NCBI GenBank assembly: GCA_017510335.1
Contig: JAFWNM010000043.1
Location: 55,910-119,909, forward strand
Source of the DNA: Paracoccaceae bacterium
GTDB taxonomy: Bacteria; Pseudomonadota; Alphaproteobacteria; Rhodobacterales; Rhodobacteraceae
Length of the DNA stretch: 64,000 nucleotides
Direction of reading: 5' to 3'
The number at the start of each line of letters is the position of its first letter. The first letter of the stretch is position 1. A model generated the notes under the pieces. That model had not been told where the DNA came from. It made no database searches and saw nothing but the letters and a program-made list of their open reading frames with translations. Both the position numbers and the translations under genes were made by a program. Below, piece by piece: positions 1 through 8,042 of the stretch.

Positions 1-1253
1 ATCAGATCGCACACCAGAAACCAGCCGACCCCCTTGAAAATTTTTTGCAACGGTATGGTGTCACCGACCACACTTTTGACCACATAGACATTGAACCCAA
101 GGGGCGGGGTCAACATGCCTATCTCTATGAACTTCACGGCCAGCACGCCGAACCATATCAGGCTCATGTCCATCGCGTTCACCAAGGGCACAAAGACAGG
201 CATGGTGATCAGCAAAATGCCAAGTGGGTCAAGGAACATACCCAGGATCAGGAAGATAACCGTGATGGCCAGCATCACCAGCAGCGGATCAAGGCCCAAC
301 GGGGCAATGGTATCTGCCAGAATGCGGCTCATTCCGGTAAGCGCCAGAAACCGCGTATACAAAAGCGCGCCGATCCCCACGAAGAATATCTGGGCGGTCA
401 CGGCCATCGAGTCCTTCAGCGCCTCGATGAATTTTCCGACATTCATTTTGCCTTGCAGGACTGCGATCACAAGCGCAAGAAACGCCCCCGCTGCGCCCAC
501 TTCTGTGGGGGTGACCGTGCCGGAATACAGGGCACCGACAATTCCCACCATCAAAAGCGCAATGGGCCAGATTTCGGCAAGCGCCAGCCAGCGCGCACGC
601 CGCAGGTCGGGTTCATCATCCAGCGAAATACGCGGCGCAAGCGACGGGTTGTGCATGCAGCGCAACAGGATCATCACCGAATACAGTGCTGCTGTCAAAA
701 GCCCGGGCAACACCCCCGCCAACAGAAGTGCGGTTATCGACACTTCCGCAAACACGCCGAAAATTACCAGCAGGATCGACGGCGGGATCAGCGCTGCAAT
801 TGTGCCCGCACTGGCCACCGTGCCCGCAGCCAGCCCCTTTTCATAGCCCGCCTTCAGCATTTCAGGAATGGCAATGCGCCCCATGGTCGCCGAAGCCGCC
901 ACCGAAGACCCGCAGCCCGCAGCAAACCCCGCGCAGGCCATGTTCGTTGCCACCGCCAGCCCGCCGGGAAGGGCGGCAAGCCACAGGCGGGCCGCCTTGA
1001 ACAGGGCAGTTGCCGTGCCCGACACTGCCACAATCGCCCCCATCAGCAGGAACATCGGGATGGCCGACAAGTCCCAGTTGGCGACAAAATTATAGGGCAC
1101 TTCCCTTAGCTGGCCCAGCGCTGTGTTCCAGCCCCGCACATACCAGAAGCCGCCAAACGCCACGGTTCCCAGCGCCACGCCAATCGGCACCCGCAGCGAA
1201 ATCAGAAACAAAACCACCGCAAGGCTGGTTCCGCCAAGAACAAGACCTGTCAT
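1..1253 (-). CDS. dctM: TRAP transporter large permease subunit DctM (partial, C-terminus cut by window edge)
   Basis: This is the large inner-membrane subunit of a tripartite ATP-independent periplasmic transporter, the part that carries out the ion-coupled substrate step. Reading leftward from the ATG at 1253-1251 the frame stays open to base 1, giving about 417 codons. The family is usually about 425-435 residues, so only a short C-terminal end should be missing. The translation is hydrophobic throughout, with family-typical runs such as PPSILLVIFG and FLDPLGILL. Its ATG overlaps the dctQ stop (TAATG), which indicates translational coupling. It is the last visible gene of a leftward P450-dctP-dctQ-dctM unit. 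Family assignment is secure; the substrate is unknown and is inferred only from the P450 context. Confidence 0.93.
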   Translation of the reverse strand, partial: MTGLVLGGTSLAVVLFLISLRVPIGVALGTVAFGGFWYVRGWNTALGQLREVPYNFVANWDLSAIPMFLLMGAIVAVSGTATALFKAARLWLAALPGGLAVATNMACAGFAAGCGSSVAASATMGRIAIPEMLKAGYEKGLAAGTVASAGTIAALIPPSILLVIFGVFAEVSITALLLAGVLPGLLTAALYSVMILLRCMHNPSLAPRISLDDEPDLRRARWLALAEIWPIALLMVGIVGALYSGTVTPTEVGAAGAFLALVIAVLQGKMNVGKFIEALKDSMAVTAQIFFVGIGALLYTRFLALTGMSRILADTIAPLGLDPLLVMLAITVIFLILGMFLDPLGILLITMPVFVPLVNAMDMSLIWFGVLAVKFIEIGMLTPPLGFNVYVVKSVVGDTIPLQKIFKGVGWFLVCDL

Positions 1254-1756
1254 TACAGGGACTCCCTATCGGGTGTTGACAGGCTGCGAAGCAGGCGGAT
1301 CAGCACATGCAAAAACAAAAGTCCGCAAGCCAGCGGGACAATCCATCGTCCCTGCCAGACCGGGATTACCGCGATTTGCAGGTCAATGAATTCCCCCGAC
1401 GCCGTGCGCCGCTGCGCACTTTCAAACGCCATCCATGTCAGCATGCCAACATAGACCAGCATCAGCGTGGTGCTGAACAGATCGACCAGCCGCCGCATTC
1501 CCCCGCGCATGCTGGAGGTGAACACATCGACAGACATTTGCCCAAGGTTGCGCGACACGAATGCAAGCGGCAGGAACGCCAGCGCGACCATATAGTAGCG
1601 CGCGGCCACCACATTGGTGCCGTGCAAGGGCGCATTCAGCACTGTCCGGCTGAACACGTCCACCGCGACATGCGCCATCATCGCCGCCCCTGCAAGGGCG
1701 GCGATATAAAGGCACCAGCGTTCCAGCACTTCCAGAATATCATCAAGTTTCTGCAC
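1253..1756 (-). CDS. dctQ: TRAP transporter small permease subunit DctQ
   Basis: This 167-residue protein is the small membrane subunit that partners DctM in TRAP importers. Four hydrophobic segments are visible at about residues 16-36, 52-70, 90-111 and 137-156, the usual DctQ topology. A short amphipathic N-terminus (MQKLDDILEVLERW) precedes the first one. It lies 21 bp downstream of dctP and its TAA overlaps the dctM ATG, so the three genes are almost certainly one transcript. DctQ sequences are poorly conserved, so the call rests on size, topology and position between dctP and dctM. Nothing in it looks truncated or shifted. Confidence 0.92.
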   Translation of the reverse strand: MQKLDDILEVLERWCLYIAALAGAAMMAHVAVDVFSRTVLNAPLHGTNVVAARYYMVALAFLPLAFVSRNLGQMSVDVFTSSMRGGMRRLVDLFSTTLMLVYVGMLTWMAFESAQRRTASGEFIDLQIAVIPVWQGRWIVPLACGLLFLHVLIRLLRSLSTPDRESL

Positions 1757-1777
1757 GTCAGGTCCGCCAGTCAGGGG

Positions 1778-2899
1778 TTACAGATCGTCAGGATCGACCT
1801 TGGAATAGACTTCATCCCACAGGACTTCGGCGAATTTCTCGACGTCCTCGCCAATCTCCTCGGACAGGGCGCGCCACTTTACCAGAAGTTCGGCATAGCT
1901 GTCGTATATCTGCGCTGCATCGGCCACGCCGAAACCTTCGGCACGGCTGATATGGCTTTCGCGTTCCTGCGCCTGATAGGCAGCCATCATTGTGTCGAAA
2001 TCCTCGCCCACGGGCACGAATTCAACGCCGAATTCACTGACAGCTTGTGCCACGTTATCGGCGTTTTGCTTGATGAACAGATCGATTGTCTGGGTTGCGC
2101 CGACATAGGCCGCCCCGCGCAGATGCGCGATCTGCTGGTCGCGCGTCATTGCCTTGAACACTTCGCGGTTCAACCAAAGCGCCAGAACCGGCGATGAGAC
2201 ACCCAATGAAAAATCGGTCACATGCTTGGCGAATTCCCCATAGCCGAAGGTCTTGAGCCAGCCCGAAACACCTGCCACGCAATCCAGCCCGCCGCGTTGC
2301 AGCAGTGTGACCGCTTCAGTCAGGGATGCCGAAATCACCTGCGCGCCGGCTTCGTTCAATATGCCCAGCGACGCGCCGGACGCGCGGACGCGCTTGCCGC
2401 GAATATCCTCGACTGTGGTGATTGGCTGGCGGCACATCAGATAGAACGGCGCCCCCGCATAGCCCCCCAGTGGCAGCGCGTCCTGCGCGCGGGCCTCTGC
2501 CAGGCAAGACGGGCAATTCAGCATGATCGTTTCCACCGATGCGCCCGCCGCTGCAACCGGGTCCGACCCGGGCACGACGGTTGAATACAGCATCGACATT
2601 GCCGGGGTCAGGTCCGGCACGTAGGTTGGCACCGCGACGCCTGCATCCATAAGTAGATCGCGCACCGCTGCAAAGGTTTCCACCCCGCCGGCAAGTTGTC
2701 CACCGGGCATCAGTTCCCATGTGATTTCGCCATCTGTTTCTTCGGCAATTCGGTTGAACATTTCGGGCAATGCGCCGGCGTTCAGCCAATCCGTTGCCGG
2801 AACCCAGGACCCATAGACATAGTCCTGCGCCGCCACTGGGGCTGCTACCCCTGCGGCAAGGGCCACGGCAAGCGCTGCCTTCCTTGCAAAATCTTTCAT
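1778..2899 (-). CDS. dctP: TRAP transporter periplasmic solute-binding protein DctP
   Basis: This 373-residue protein is the periplasmic binding component that delivers substrate to DctQM. The N-terminus MKDFARKAALAVALAAGVA is a signal peptide with likely cleavage after the APVAA segment, before QDYVYGSW. Family features include the EMFNRIAEETDGEITWEL segment and the central block VEDIRGKRVRASGA, corresponding to the region that holds the carboxylate-binding arginine in DctP proteins. The protein is somewhat longer than the common 330-residue form. It sits 54 bp downstream of the P450 gene on the same strand, so it may share that promoter. The substrate is probably an organic or aromatic carboxylate, by inference from family and context only. 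Confidence 0.92.
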   Translation of the reverse strand: MKDFARKAALAVALAAGVAAPVAAQDYVYGSWVPATDWLNAGALPEMFNRIAEETDGEITWELMPGGQLAGGVETFAAVRDLLMDAGVAVPTYVPDLTPAMSMLYSTVVPGSDPVAAAGASVETIMLNCPSCLAEARAQDALPLGGYAGAPFYLMCRQPITTVEDIRGKRVRASGASLGILNEAGAQVISASLTEAVTLLQRGGLDCVAGVSGWLKTFGYGEFAKHVTDFSLGVSSPVLALWLNREVFKAMTRDQQIAHLRGAAYVGATQTIDLFIKQNADNVAQAVSEFGVEFVPVGEDFDTMMAAYQAQERESHISRAEGFGVADAAQIYDSYAELLVKWRALSEEIGEDVEKFAEVLWDEVYSKVDPDDL

Positions 2900-2953
2900 T
2901 TCATTCCTCCCGGTGAATGCTGGGTTGGCCCCAGCGGCTGGTAGTCCCCGGCG

Positions 2954-4147
2954 TCATGCCGGGATCACGCTGACAGGCAGGCGGGCATGGCCGCGCAGCC
3001 AGTTTGTATGTGTCAATTCCGGTTTCCCGTTCAGGTCGATGGCGCGGAAATGGCGTGCCATGGCCGTCAGGACGGCGACGGCTTCCAGCCGCGCGATGAC
3101 CTGGCCCACGCATCCATGCACGCCGACCCCGAAGGACAGATGCCCGCGCGTGCGCCGCGCGATGTCGAAAACATCGGGGCGGTCAAAAGCGCGCGGGTCG
3201 CGATTGCCTGCCGCGATGAACAGCAGAACCTTCTGCCCCTCGCGCAGCGGCGTTCCCCGAAAACTTGTATCCTTGGCCACAGTCCGGCCAACCAAGTGGC
3301 TGGGGGGATGCAGGCGCAGGGTTTCCTCGAACGCGGCGGCGGCGCGCGTGGGGTCTGCGCGCAGAAGATCCCATTGATCAGGGTTTTCCGCCAGCGCGCG
3401 AATGGCATTGCCGATACCATAGATCGTTGTATCCAGTCCCGCAGACAGGAAAGTGCGCACCAGAAGCCCGGCTTCGGCGGGGGTGATTGTGCCTGTATCG
3501 GCATGTGCATAAATGGCCGCGCCAAACCCGCCCGGTGCCAGATTTTCACGCGCGCATTGCTGCGTGACCCATGCGACCGACTCGCGGGCGTGTTCCTCGG
3601 CCTTTTGCCAGATTGCGTTTCGTGGCCCAAGGGAATTGAAATTCAGGCTGGCATAGCGCAGCAAATGGTCGCGCCCGTCTTGCTGAAGGCCCACGGCATC
3701 CGGCAAAACCGCCATTGGCAAGGCTTTCGCCAGGTCGGCTGCGGCGTCAAACTGACCGCGCTGTGCCAGATCACGCACCATACGGTCTGCTTGCGCTTCG
3801 GTCTGGGCCTTGAACTGTTCAAGTGAACGTAGCGACAGGATGTCGTTGAGCACACCGCGCGCGCGGTTGTGGTCGGGTGGGTCCGTATCCAGAATAACCG
3901 AAGGCACACGCCAGCCATCCTTGCGAATATCGACGATGCCTGTGCCACCTGTGGATGTGAAAACCTGCCAGTTGCGCAGGATTTCGCGGCATATCTCATG
4001 GCGGCCCGTTGCCAGAATGCCATGACTTGACACAAAGACAAGTTCCCCCGCATCGCGGATATGCGCGTCAATCTGTCCCGGTCGGCATATCTCCGCATCT
4101 GAAAACGGATCGCCCGCGATCACGGGCAAATCGGTTATCACTTTCAT
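2954..4147 (-). CDS. Cytochrome P450, CYP199-like (candidate aromatic-acid O-demethylase)
   Basis: This is a soluble bacterial cytochrome P450 of about 397 residues. The I-helix oxygen-activation motif AGLDTT, the ExxR motif in EETLR and the heme loop FGVGVHGCVG (cysteine near residue 346) are all intact. Long stretches, for example ENLAPGGFGA, ITPAEAGLLVR and the C-terminal NWLRGHARLPV, resemble what I recall of CYP199A enzymes, which O-demethylate 4-methoxybenzoate and release formaldehyde. The exact substrate is not deducible. The start is uncertain: ATG 4147 has AGGGG about 9 bases upstream, while ATG 4156 is directly abutted by the same AGGGG. The gene leads the TRAP operon and is divergent from the LysR gene. 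No cognate ferredoxin reductase is seen in the window. Confidence 0.92.
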   Translation of the reverse strand: MKVITDLPVIAGDPFSDAEICRPGQIDAHIRDAGELVFVSSHGILATGRHEICREILRNWQVFTSTGGTGIVDIRKDGWRVPSVILDTDPPDHNRARGVLNDILSLRSLEQFKAQTEAQADRMVRDLAQRGQFDAAADLAKALPMAVLPDAVGLQQDGRDHLLRYASLNFNSLGPRNAIWQKAEEHARESVAWVTQQCARENLAPGGFGAAIYAHADTGTITPAEAGLLVRTFLSAGLDTTIYGIGNAIRALAENPDQWDLLRADPTRAAAAFEETLRLHPPSHLVGRTVAKDTSFRGTPLREGQKVLLFIAAGNRDPRAFDRPDVFDIARRTRGHLSFGVGVHGCVGQVIARLEAVAVLTAMARHFRAIDLNGKPELTHTNWLRGHARLPVSVIPA

Positions 4148-4251
4148 CGTGAACATCCCCCTGGGGTGCGACCCTCCTCATGCGCCGCAATATCCCCGAT
4201 CCAATTCTTGCTACATGAAATTTGCTTTGCAAAGGGGGCAAAACTATAAAT

Positions 4252-4271
4252 TATTAGTCTGATCTATTAGT
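4252..4271. promoter_or_regulatory. Direct repeats and inverted motifs between the P450 and LysR genes (candidate regulator binding region)
   Basis: The 145-154 bp between the divergent P450 and lysR starts contains two exact TATTAGT copies at 4252-4258 and 4265-4271, spaced 13 bp start to start. About 25 bp to the left there is an AT-rich inverted motif with TTTGCAAA at its core. LysR-type regulators usually bind the divergent promoter region of their own gene, so this is a plausible site for the neighbouring regulator, but no binding has been shown. Confidence 0.4.
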
Positions 4272-4301
4272 TTTATTCATGACTGCGCTTCAGGAGGGAC
4301 T

Positions 4302-5213
4302 ATGCATATCGATCTGAAAGGGCTGGAAGCCTTCATTGCAATCGCGGATGCAGGCAGTTTTCTGGGCGCGGCAGAGCGTCTGAACCTGTCACAAACAGCA
4401 CTAAGCCACAGAATTGCCAAGATCGAAGCCGATCTTGGCGTCACCCTTATTGCGCGCACATCGCGCAGGCTTTCGCTTACGGCGGAAGGGCGTGAATTGC
4501 TGCCCCGCGCGCGCGCCTCTCTGGGGGAACTGTCGGTTCTTGTGGCGGATTTCCGGCATCGCGGGCAGGCGCGCAAGCGCCAGATTATGGTTGGATGTAT
4601 CCCGACATTGGTTGCCGGGGTCATGGCCCCGGCGCTTCAGACATTCATGCAGACCTATCCATCTGTCCGGGTGCGCGTGCAGGATGGATATGCCTCGGTG
4701 CTGGCAGAAATGGTGCGCACGGCACAAATCGATCTGTCCCTGATGGTCACGCGCGGCACGCATTTCGAAACTGTATTCGAGCCGCTGCGCAGCGAGGGGT
4801 TTGTTCTGTGCTGCCGGCCGGATCATGCGCTTGCGCGGCATAACTCGCTTCGGTTCGGTGACCTGGAAGGCTATGATCTGATTGGTAACAGCGTCATAGC
4901 CGATGCAATGCGCGATATTGACCAGTTGTTGCAATGGCGCTTTCGCGTGGAAAATGTGGCAACAGCCATCGCCATGGTCGAGGCCGGGCTGGGGGTCACG
5001 CTGGTGCCCGCGCTGGCCATGGGACAGCATAACCGCGCCAGGCTGTCGGCAGTGCCGCTTGCGGAACCGGCGGTGGTGCGGCGTCTTGGCCTGCTGACCC
5101 GGCCGGATATGCCCCTTTCCAGCCCTGCGGCCCATCTGGCCGAGATCCTGCGAGAGGCCATGTGGGACGGAAGCGCGGCTTCATTCGTGACTAAGGATGA
5201 AACATATTCATAG
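4302..5213 (+). CDS. LysR-family transcriptional regulator
   Basis: This 303-residue protein has the standard LysR layout. Residues 1-60 form a winged helix-turn-helix (LEAFIAIADAGSFLGAAERL, then LSQTALSHRIAKIEADLG), followed by a periplasmic-binding-like effector domain from about residue 90. A strong ribosome binding site (AGGAGGG) precedes the ATG. It is transcribed divergently from the P450-TRAP unit and lies 118 bp upstream of the ABC importer. This places it as the likely local regulator of both halves of the cluster, sensing a pathway compound. The effector is unknown. Confidence 0.95.
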   Translation: MHIDLKGLEAFIAIADAGSFLGAAERLNLSQTALSHRIAKIEADLGVTLIARTSRRLSLTAEGRELLPRARASLGELSVLVADFRHRGQARKRQIMVGCIPTLVAGVMAPALQTFMQTYPSVRVRVQDGYASVLAEMVRTAQIDLSLMVTRGTHFETVFEPLRSEGFVLCCRPDHALARHNSLRFGDLEGYDLIGNSVIADAMRDIDQLLQWRFRVENVATAIAMVEAGLGVTLVPALAMGQHNRARLSAVPLAEPAVVRRLGLLTRPDMPLSSPAAHLAEILREAMWDGSAASFVTKDETYS

Positions 5214-5331
5214 ATACTGGAAATCAAAGAATTTGACGATGTGCTGATGCCCGGTATGGTGCTGGTGTGCACCGTGATGTCCGGCCTGGTTGCCGACGGA
5301 CCGGGCGCGCACCAGCATTTGGGAGGATGCC

Positions 5332-6378
5332 ATGTCTAAATTCGGTAGCGTCAAACGTGTGCTTGCGACCACAACGATTGTTGCGTCGCTGGCTTATGCC
5401 CCTGCGGGCCTTGCGCAGGAAAATGAAACGGTCCGCCTTGGGCTGCTGCGCGTCTCGTCGCAGGCGCCGTTTTTCGTGGGGGCCGCGAAGGGCTATTTTG
5501 AAGAAGTCGGGATTGACGTGGAAATCGTGTTCTTCGATGCGGCTGTGCCCGCAACGCTGGCCATTGCGTCAGGGGATGTCGACCTGTCGATCGTGGGTTT
5601 CATTCCGGCCTTCTTCAACCTTGCCGCAGATGGTAGCCTGAAGGTTGTTTCCGGCCATGCGCGCGAAACCGCCGGGTTCCAGAATACCGGCTTTTTCGTA
5701 TCCACGCAGGCTTGGGAAGCGGGCGTGCGCGAATTTTCCGACCTGGGCGGACGGTCCCTGGGGCTGACAACCATGGGATCAACCGCGCATTTCATGTCGG
5801 CGATGATTGCCGAAAGCGCTGGCGTTGACCCTTCCAGCATTCGGTATGTTCCCGCCCAGGGGTTGGGCAATCTTGCGGCCATGGTGCAGGGTGGGCAGAC
5901 CGATGTGGTTGCAGGCGCAAGCACCGGGTTCCTGCCCCTGTATCAGGAAGGGCAGATCGAACTGATGGGCTGGGCAGGGGATGCCTTGACCATGCAATTA
6001 TCTGCCTTGGCCACAAGTGCCGACATGATTGAAACCCGGCGTGACGCCATCGAAGCTGTCATCAGCGTCTATGAACGCGTGAAGGATGAATATTACGCCG
6101 CCCTTGTCGATAACAGAAACGAGGATGGAACCTTCATTGATCAGGCGCTTGCAGATGACTTCCTTGGCATCGTGGAGGAATACACCGGCATTTCGGCCGG
6201 GGCGATGTCACGGTCGATCAGCGCCATCGACGCGCGCTTGGATGTCGGCAACATCGTAGCCGCGGCAGAGTGGTATTATGCGCAGGGCTTCATGGACCAG
6301 CCTGCAGATCCTGCGATGTTTCTGGACCTGTCTTTCGTCGAGGGTCATGAGAACATTCCCGACGGGTTCGGGAACTGA
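5332..6378 (+). CDS. ABC transporter substrate-binding protein, NitT/TauT (NMT1/SsuA-like) type
   Basis: This is the periplasmic binding protein of about 348 residues of an importer related to nitrate, taurine, alkanesulfonate and aromatic-acid transporters. The start at 5332 is chosen because GGGAGG lies just upstream and the N-terminus (MSKFGSVKRVLATTTIVASL) is then a signal peptide ending near GLAQE. The mature protein begins with the family pattern VRLGLLRVSSQAPFFVGAAK, followed by GYFEEVGIDVEI. The ATPase and permease genes follow at once. Proteins of this class bind small anionic or aromatic compounds; the ligand here is not predictable from sequence. Confidence 0.93.
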   Translation: MSKFGSVKRVLATTTIVASLAYAPAGLAQENETVRLGLLRVSSQAPFFVGAAKGYFEEVGIDVEIVFFDAAVPATLAIASGDVDLSIVGFIPAFFNLAADGSLKVVSGHARETAGFQNTGFFVSTQAWEAGVREFSDLGGRSLGLTTMGSTAHFMSAMIAESAGVDPSSIRYVPAQGLGNLAAMVQGGQTDVVAGASTGFLPLYQEGQIELMGWAGDALTMQLSALATSADMIETRRDAIEAVISVYERVKDEYYAALVDNRNEDGTFIDQALADDFLGIVEEYTGISAGAMSRSISAIDARLDVGNIVAAAEWYYAQGFMDQPADPAMFLDLSFVEGHENIPDGFGN

Positions 6379-6396
6379 AGCGCGAAGGAACTGTAA

Positions 6397-7170
6397 ATGG
6401 AACTCGCCCTTACAGGCATAACGCATCACTTTGGTGCGCTGAAGGTGCTGGATAATGTGTCCATCACCGCGCGCGACGGAGAGATCCTTGCCCTGATCGG
6501 GCCTTCGGGGTGCGGGAAATCGACATTGCTTGGCATTGCGGGGGGGCTTCTGGCCCCCTCGGAAGGGCAGGTGGAACTGCGCGGCACACGCGGGCCGGAT
6601 ACGTTGAACGAAATCACCTATGTGTTTCAGGATTTTGCGCTTCTGCCCTGGGCCAGTGTGCGGGACAATATCGCGTTTGCGCTGAAACATCATGGCCTGT
6701 CGCGCCAGGCCATGGACGCGCGTATTTCGAATGCACTGGAGCGCACTGGACTGTCGGAGTTTCTTGATGCCTATCCCAAACAGCTTTCGGGGGGCATGAA
6801 GCAGCGTGTGGGCATTGCGCGTGCCCTTGCCGTGCGCCCTGCGGTGTTCCTGATGGATGAACCGTTATCGGCCCTGGACGCGCAGACACGCGAACTGCTT
6901 CAGGAAGACATTCTAGACCTTTGGGAACGCGACCGTGCCACAATCGTGTATGTGACGCATAATTTCCAGGAAGCGATCCGGCTTGCCAATCGCGTTGTGG
7001 TCCTGTCCCGCAGGCCGGGCCGCGTCCGAGAGGTGATCGAGGTTCCCATTCCGCAAAAGGACCGCCAACGCCCCGAGCATCAGGCGCAAATTCAAGGGCT
7101 TGCAGAACGCTTGTGGTCGCTGATCCGCGACGAGGCCCGTGACGCAGACAGGGAGTTGATAAATGGCTGA
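6397..7170 (+). CDS. ABC transporter ATP-binding protein, NitT/TauT type
   Basis: This 257-residue cytoplasmic ATPase energises the importer. All nucleotide-binding motifs are intact: Walker A GPSGCGKST at 35-43, the Q-loop near 78, the signature LSGGMKQR at 130-137, Walker B VFLMDE at 150-155 and the H-loop histidine at 188. The C-terminal segment after residue 200 (SRRPGRVREVIEVPIP) is typical of the SsuB/TauB/NrtD group. AAGGAA precedes the ATG. It begins 18 bp after the binding-protein gene and overlaps the permease gene by 8 bp, so the three are one transport operon. Confidence 0.95.
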   Translation: MELALTGITHHFGALKVLDNVSITARDGEILALIGPSGCGKSTLLGIAGGLLAPSEGQVELRGTRGPDTLNEITYVFQDFALLPWASVRDNIAFALKHHGLSRQAMDARISNALERTGLSEFLDAYPKQLSGGMKQRVGIARALAVRPAVFLMDEPLSALDAQTRELLQEDILDLWERDRATIVYVTHNFQEAIRLANRVVVLSRRPGRVREVIEVPIPQKDRQRPEHQAQIQGLAERLWSLIRDEARDADRELING

Positions 7171-8020
7171 CCTATCGTCTTCAGCCAGCCCGCGCCACAG
7201 CCCGCAGACTGGTGTAAAGCACGACAATGCAACGCAGGTTGCACGGCCGATGGTCTTTCGCGGCGGGGGCTTCGCGCCGAAGTCGCAACCCCTTGTGACA
7301 GCGGTTGCCATCCTTGCGCTTCTGGCGTTCTGGCAGGCCGCGACCATACTATGGTCCATCAGCCCGACCTTCCTGCCATCGCCCGAACGCGTTGGCCGGT
7401 CACTTTGGCGCATGATCGAAACCGGCGAATTGTGGCGTCATCTTTCGGCCTCGCTTTACCGGATTGGCTGGGGCTGGTTTTTGGGCACAGTGTTTGGCGT
7501 TACCATCGGCGTCATGATCGGGCTGTTTACTGTGGCGCGCGCGGTTGGCGCACCACTGGTCGCGGCCCTTTATCCGGTTCCGAAAATCGCTTTGCTTCCG
7601 CTGTTCATTCTGTGGTTGGGCATTGGCGAGGGGTCGAAAGTAGCCACAATCGGTCTTTCGGTCTTCTTTCCGACGGTCATTGCCACCTATGCCGGTGTCG
7701 ATGCCGTGCCGCGCAACCTGATCCGCATGGCGCAAAGCTTCAATGTGCCGCTGTGGCGGATTGTCTGGTCGCTGCTGTTGCCGGGCGCCCTTGCAGGTAT
7801 GCTGGCGGGGTTCCGCATTTCCATTGCTGCCGCGCTGCTGGTGCTTGTTGCCGCCGAAATGATCGGGGCGCAATTCGGGCTTGGCGCCTTTCTTATCCTT
7901 ACGGGCAACATGCTTCAGACTGACAAATTGATGGCCGGGGTCGTCGTGTTGTCGGCGATGGGGCTGACCGCAAGCTGGCTTGTCACCTTAATCGAACGCC
8001 GCGTCCTTCATTGGCGCTGA
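7163..8020 (+). CDS. ABC transporter permease, NitT/TauT type
   Basis: This 285-residue inner-membrane permease has about six hydrophobic segments. The binding-protein-dependent transport EAA loop is seen near GVDAVPRNLIRMAQSFNVP. The N-terminal 45 residues are polar and low in conservation, as is common in this group. Its start overlaps the end of the ATPase gene by 8 bp and has GGGAG upstream. Together with the two preceding genes it completes an importer of the SsuC/TauC kind. The oxidoreductase gene follows after 22 bp, which links transport to metabolism in one transcript. Confidence 0.94.
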   Translation: MADLSSSASPRHSPQTGVKHDNATQVARPMVFRGGGFAPKSQPLVTAVAILALLAFWQAATILWSISPTFLPSPERVGRSLWRMIETGELWRHLSASLYRIGWGWFLGTVFGVTIGVMIGLFTVARAVGAPLVAALYPVPKIALLPLFILWLGIGEGSKVATIGLSVFFPTVIATYAGVDAVPRNLIRMAQSFNVPLWRIVWSLLLPGALAGMLAGFRISIAAALLVLVAAEMIGAQFGLGAFLILTGNMLQTDKLMAGVVVLSAMGLTASWLVTLIERRVLHWR

Positions 8021-8042
8021 TCCCATTTATTCAGGAGTGCTC

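Noticed and set aside
45-1109. 354-codon rightward open frame at the left edge
   Set aside because: The opposite strand encodes a clean DctM with membrane segments; the rightward product is basic low-complexity sequence.
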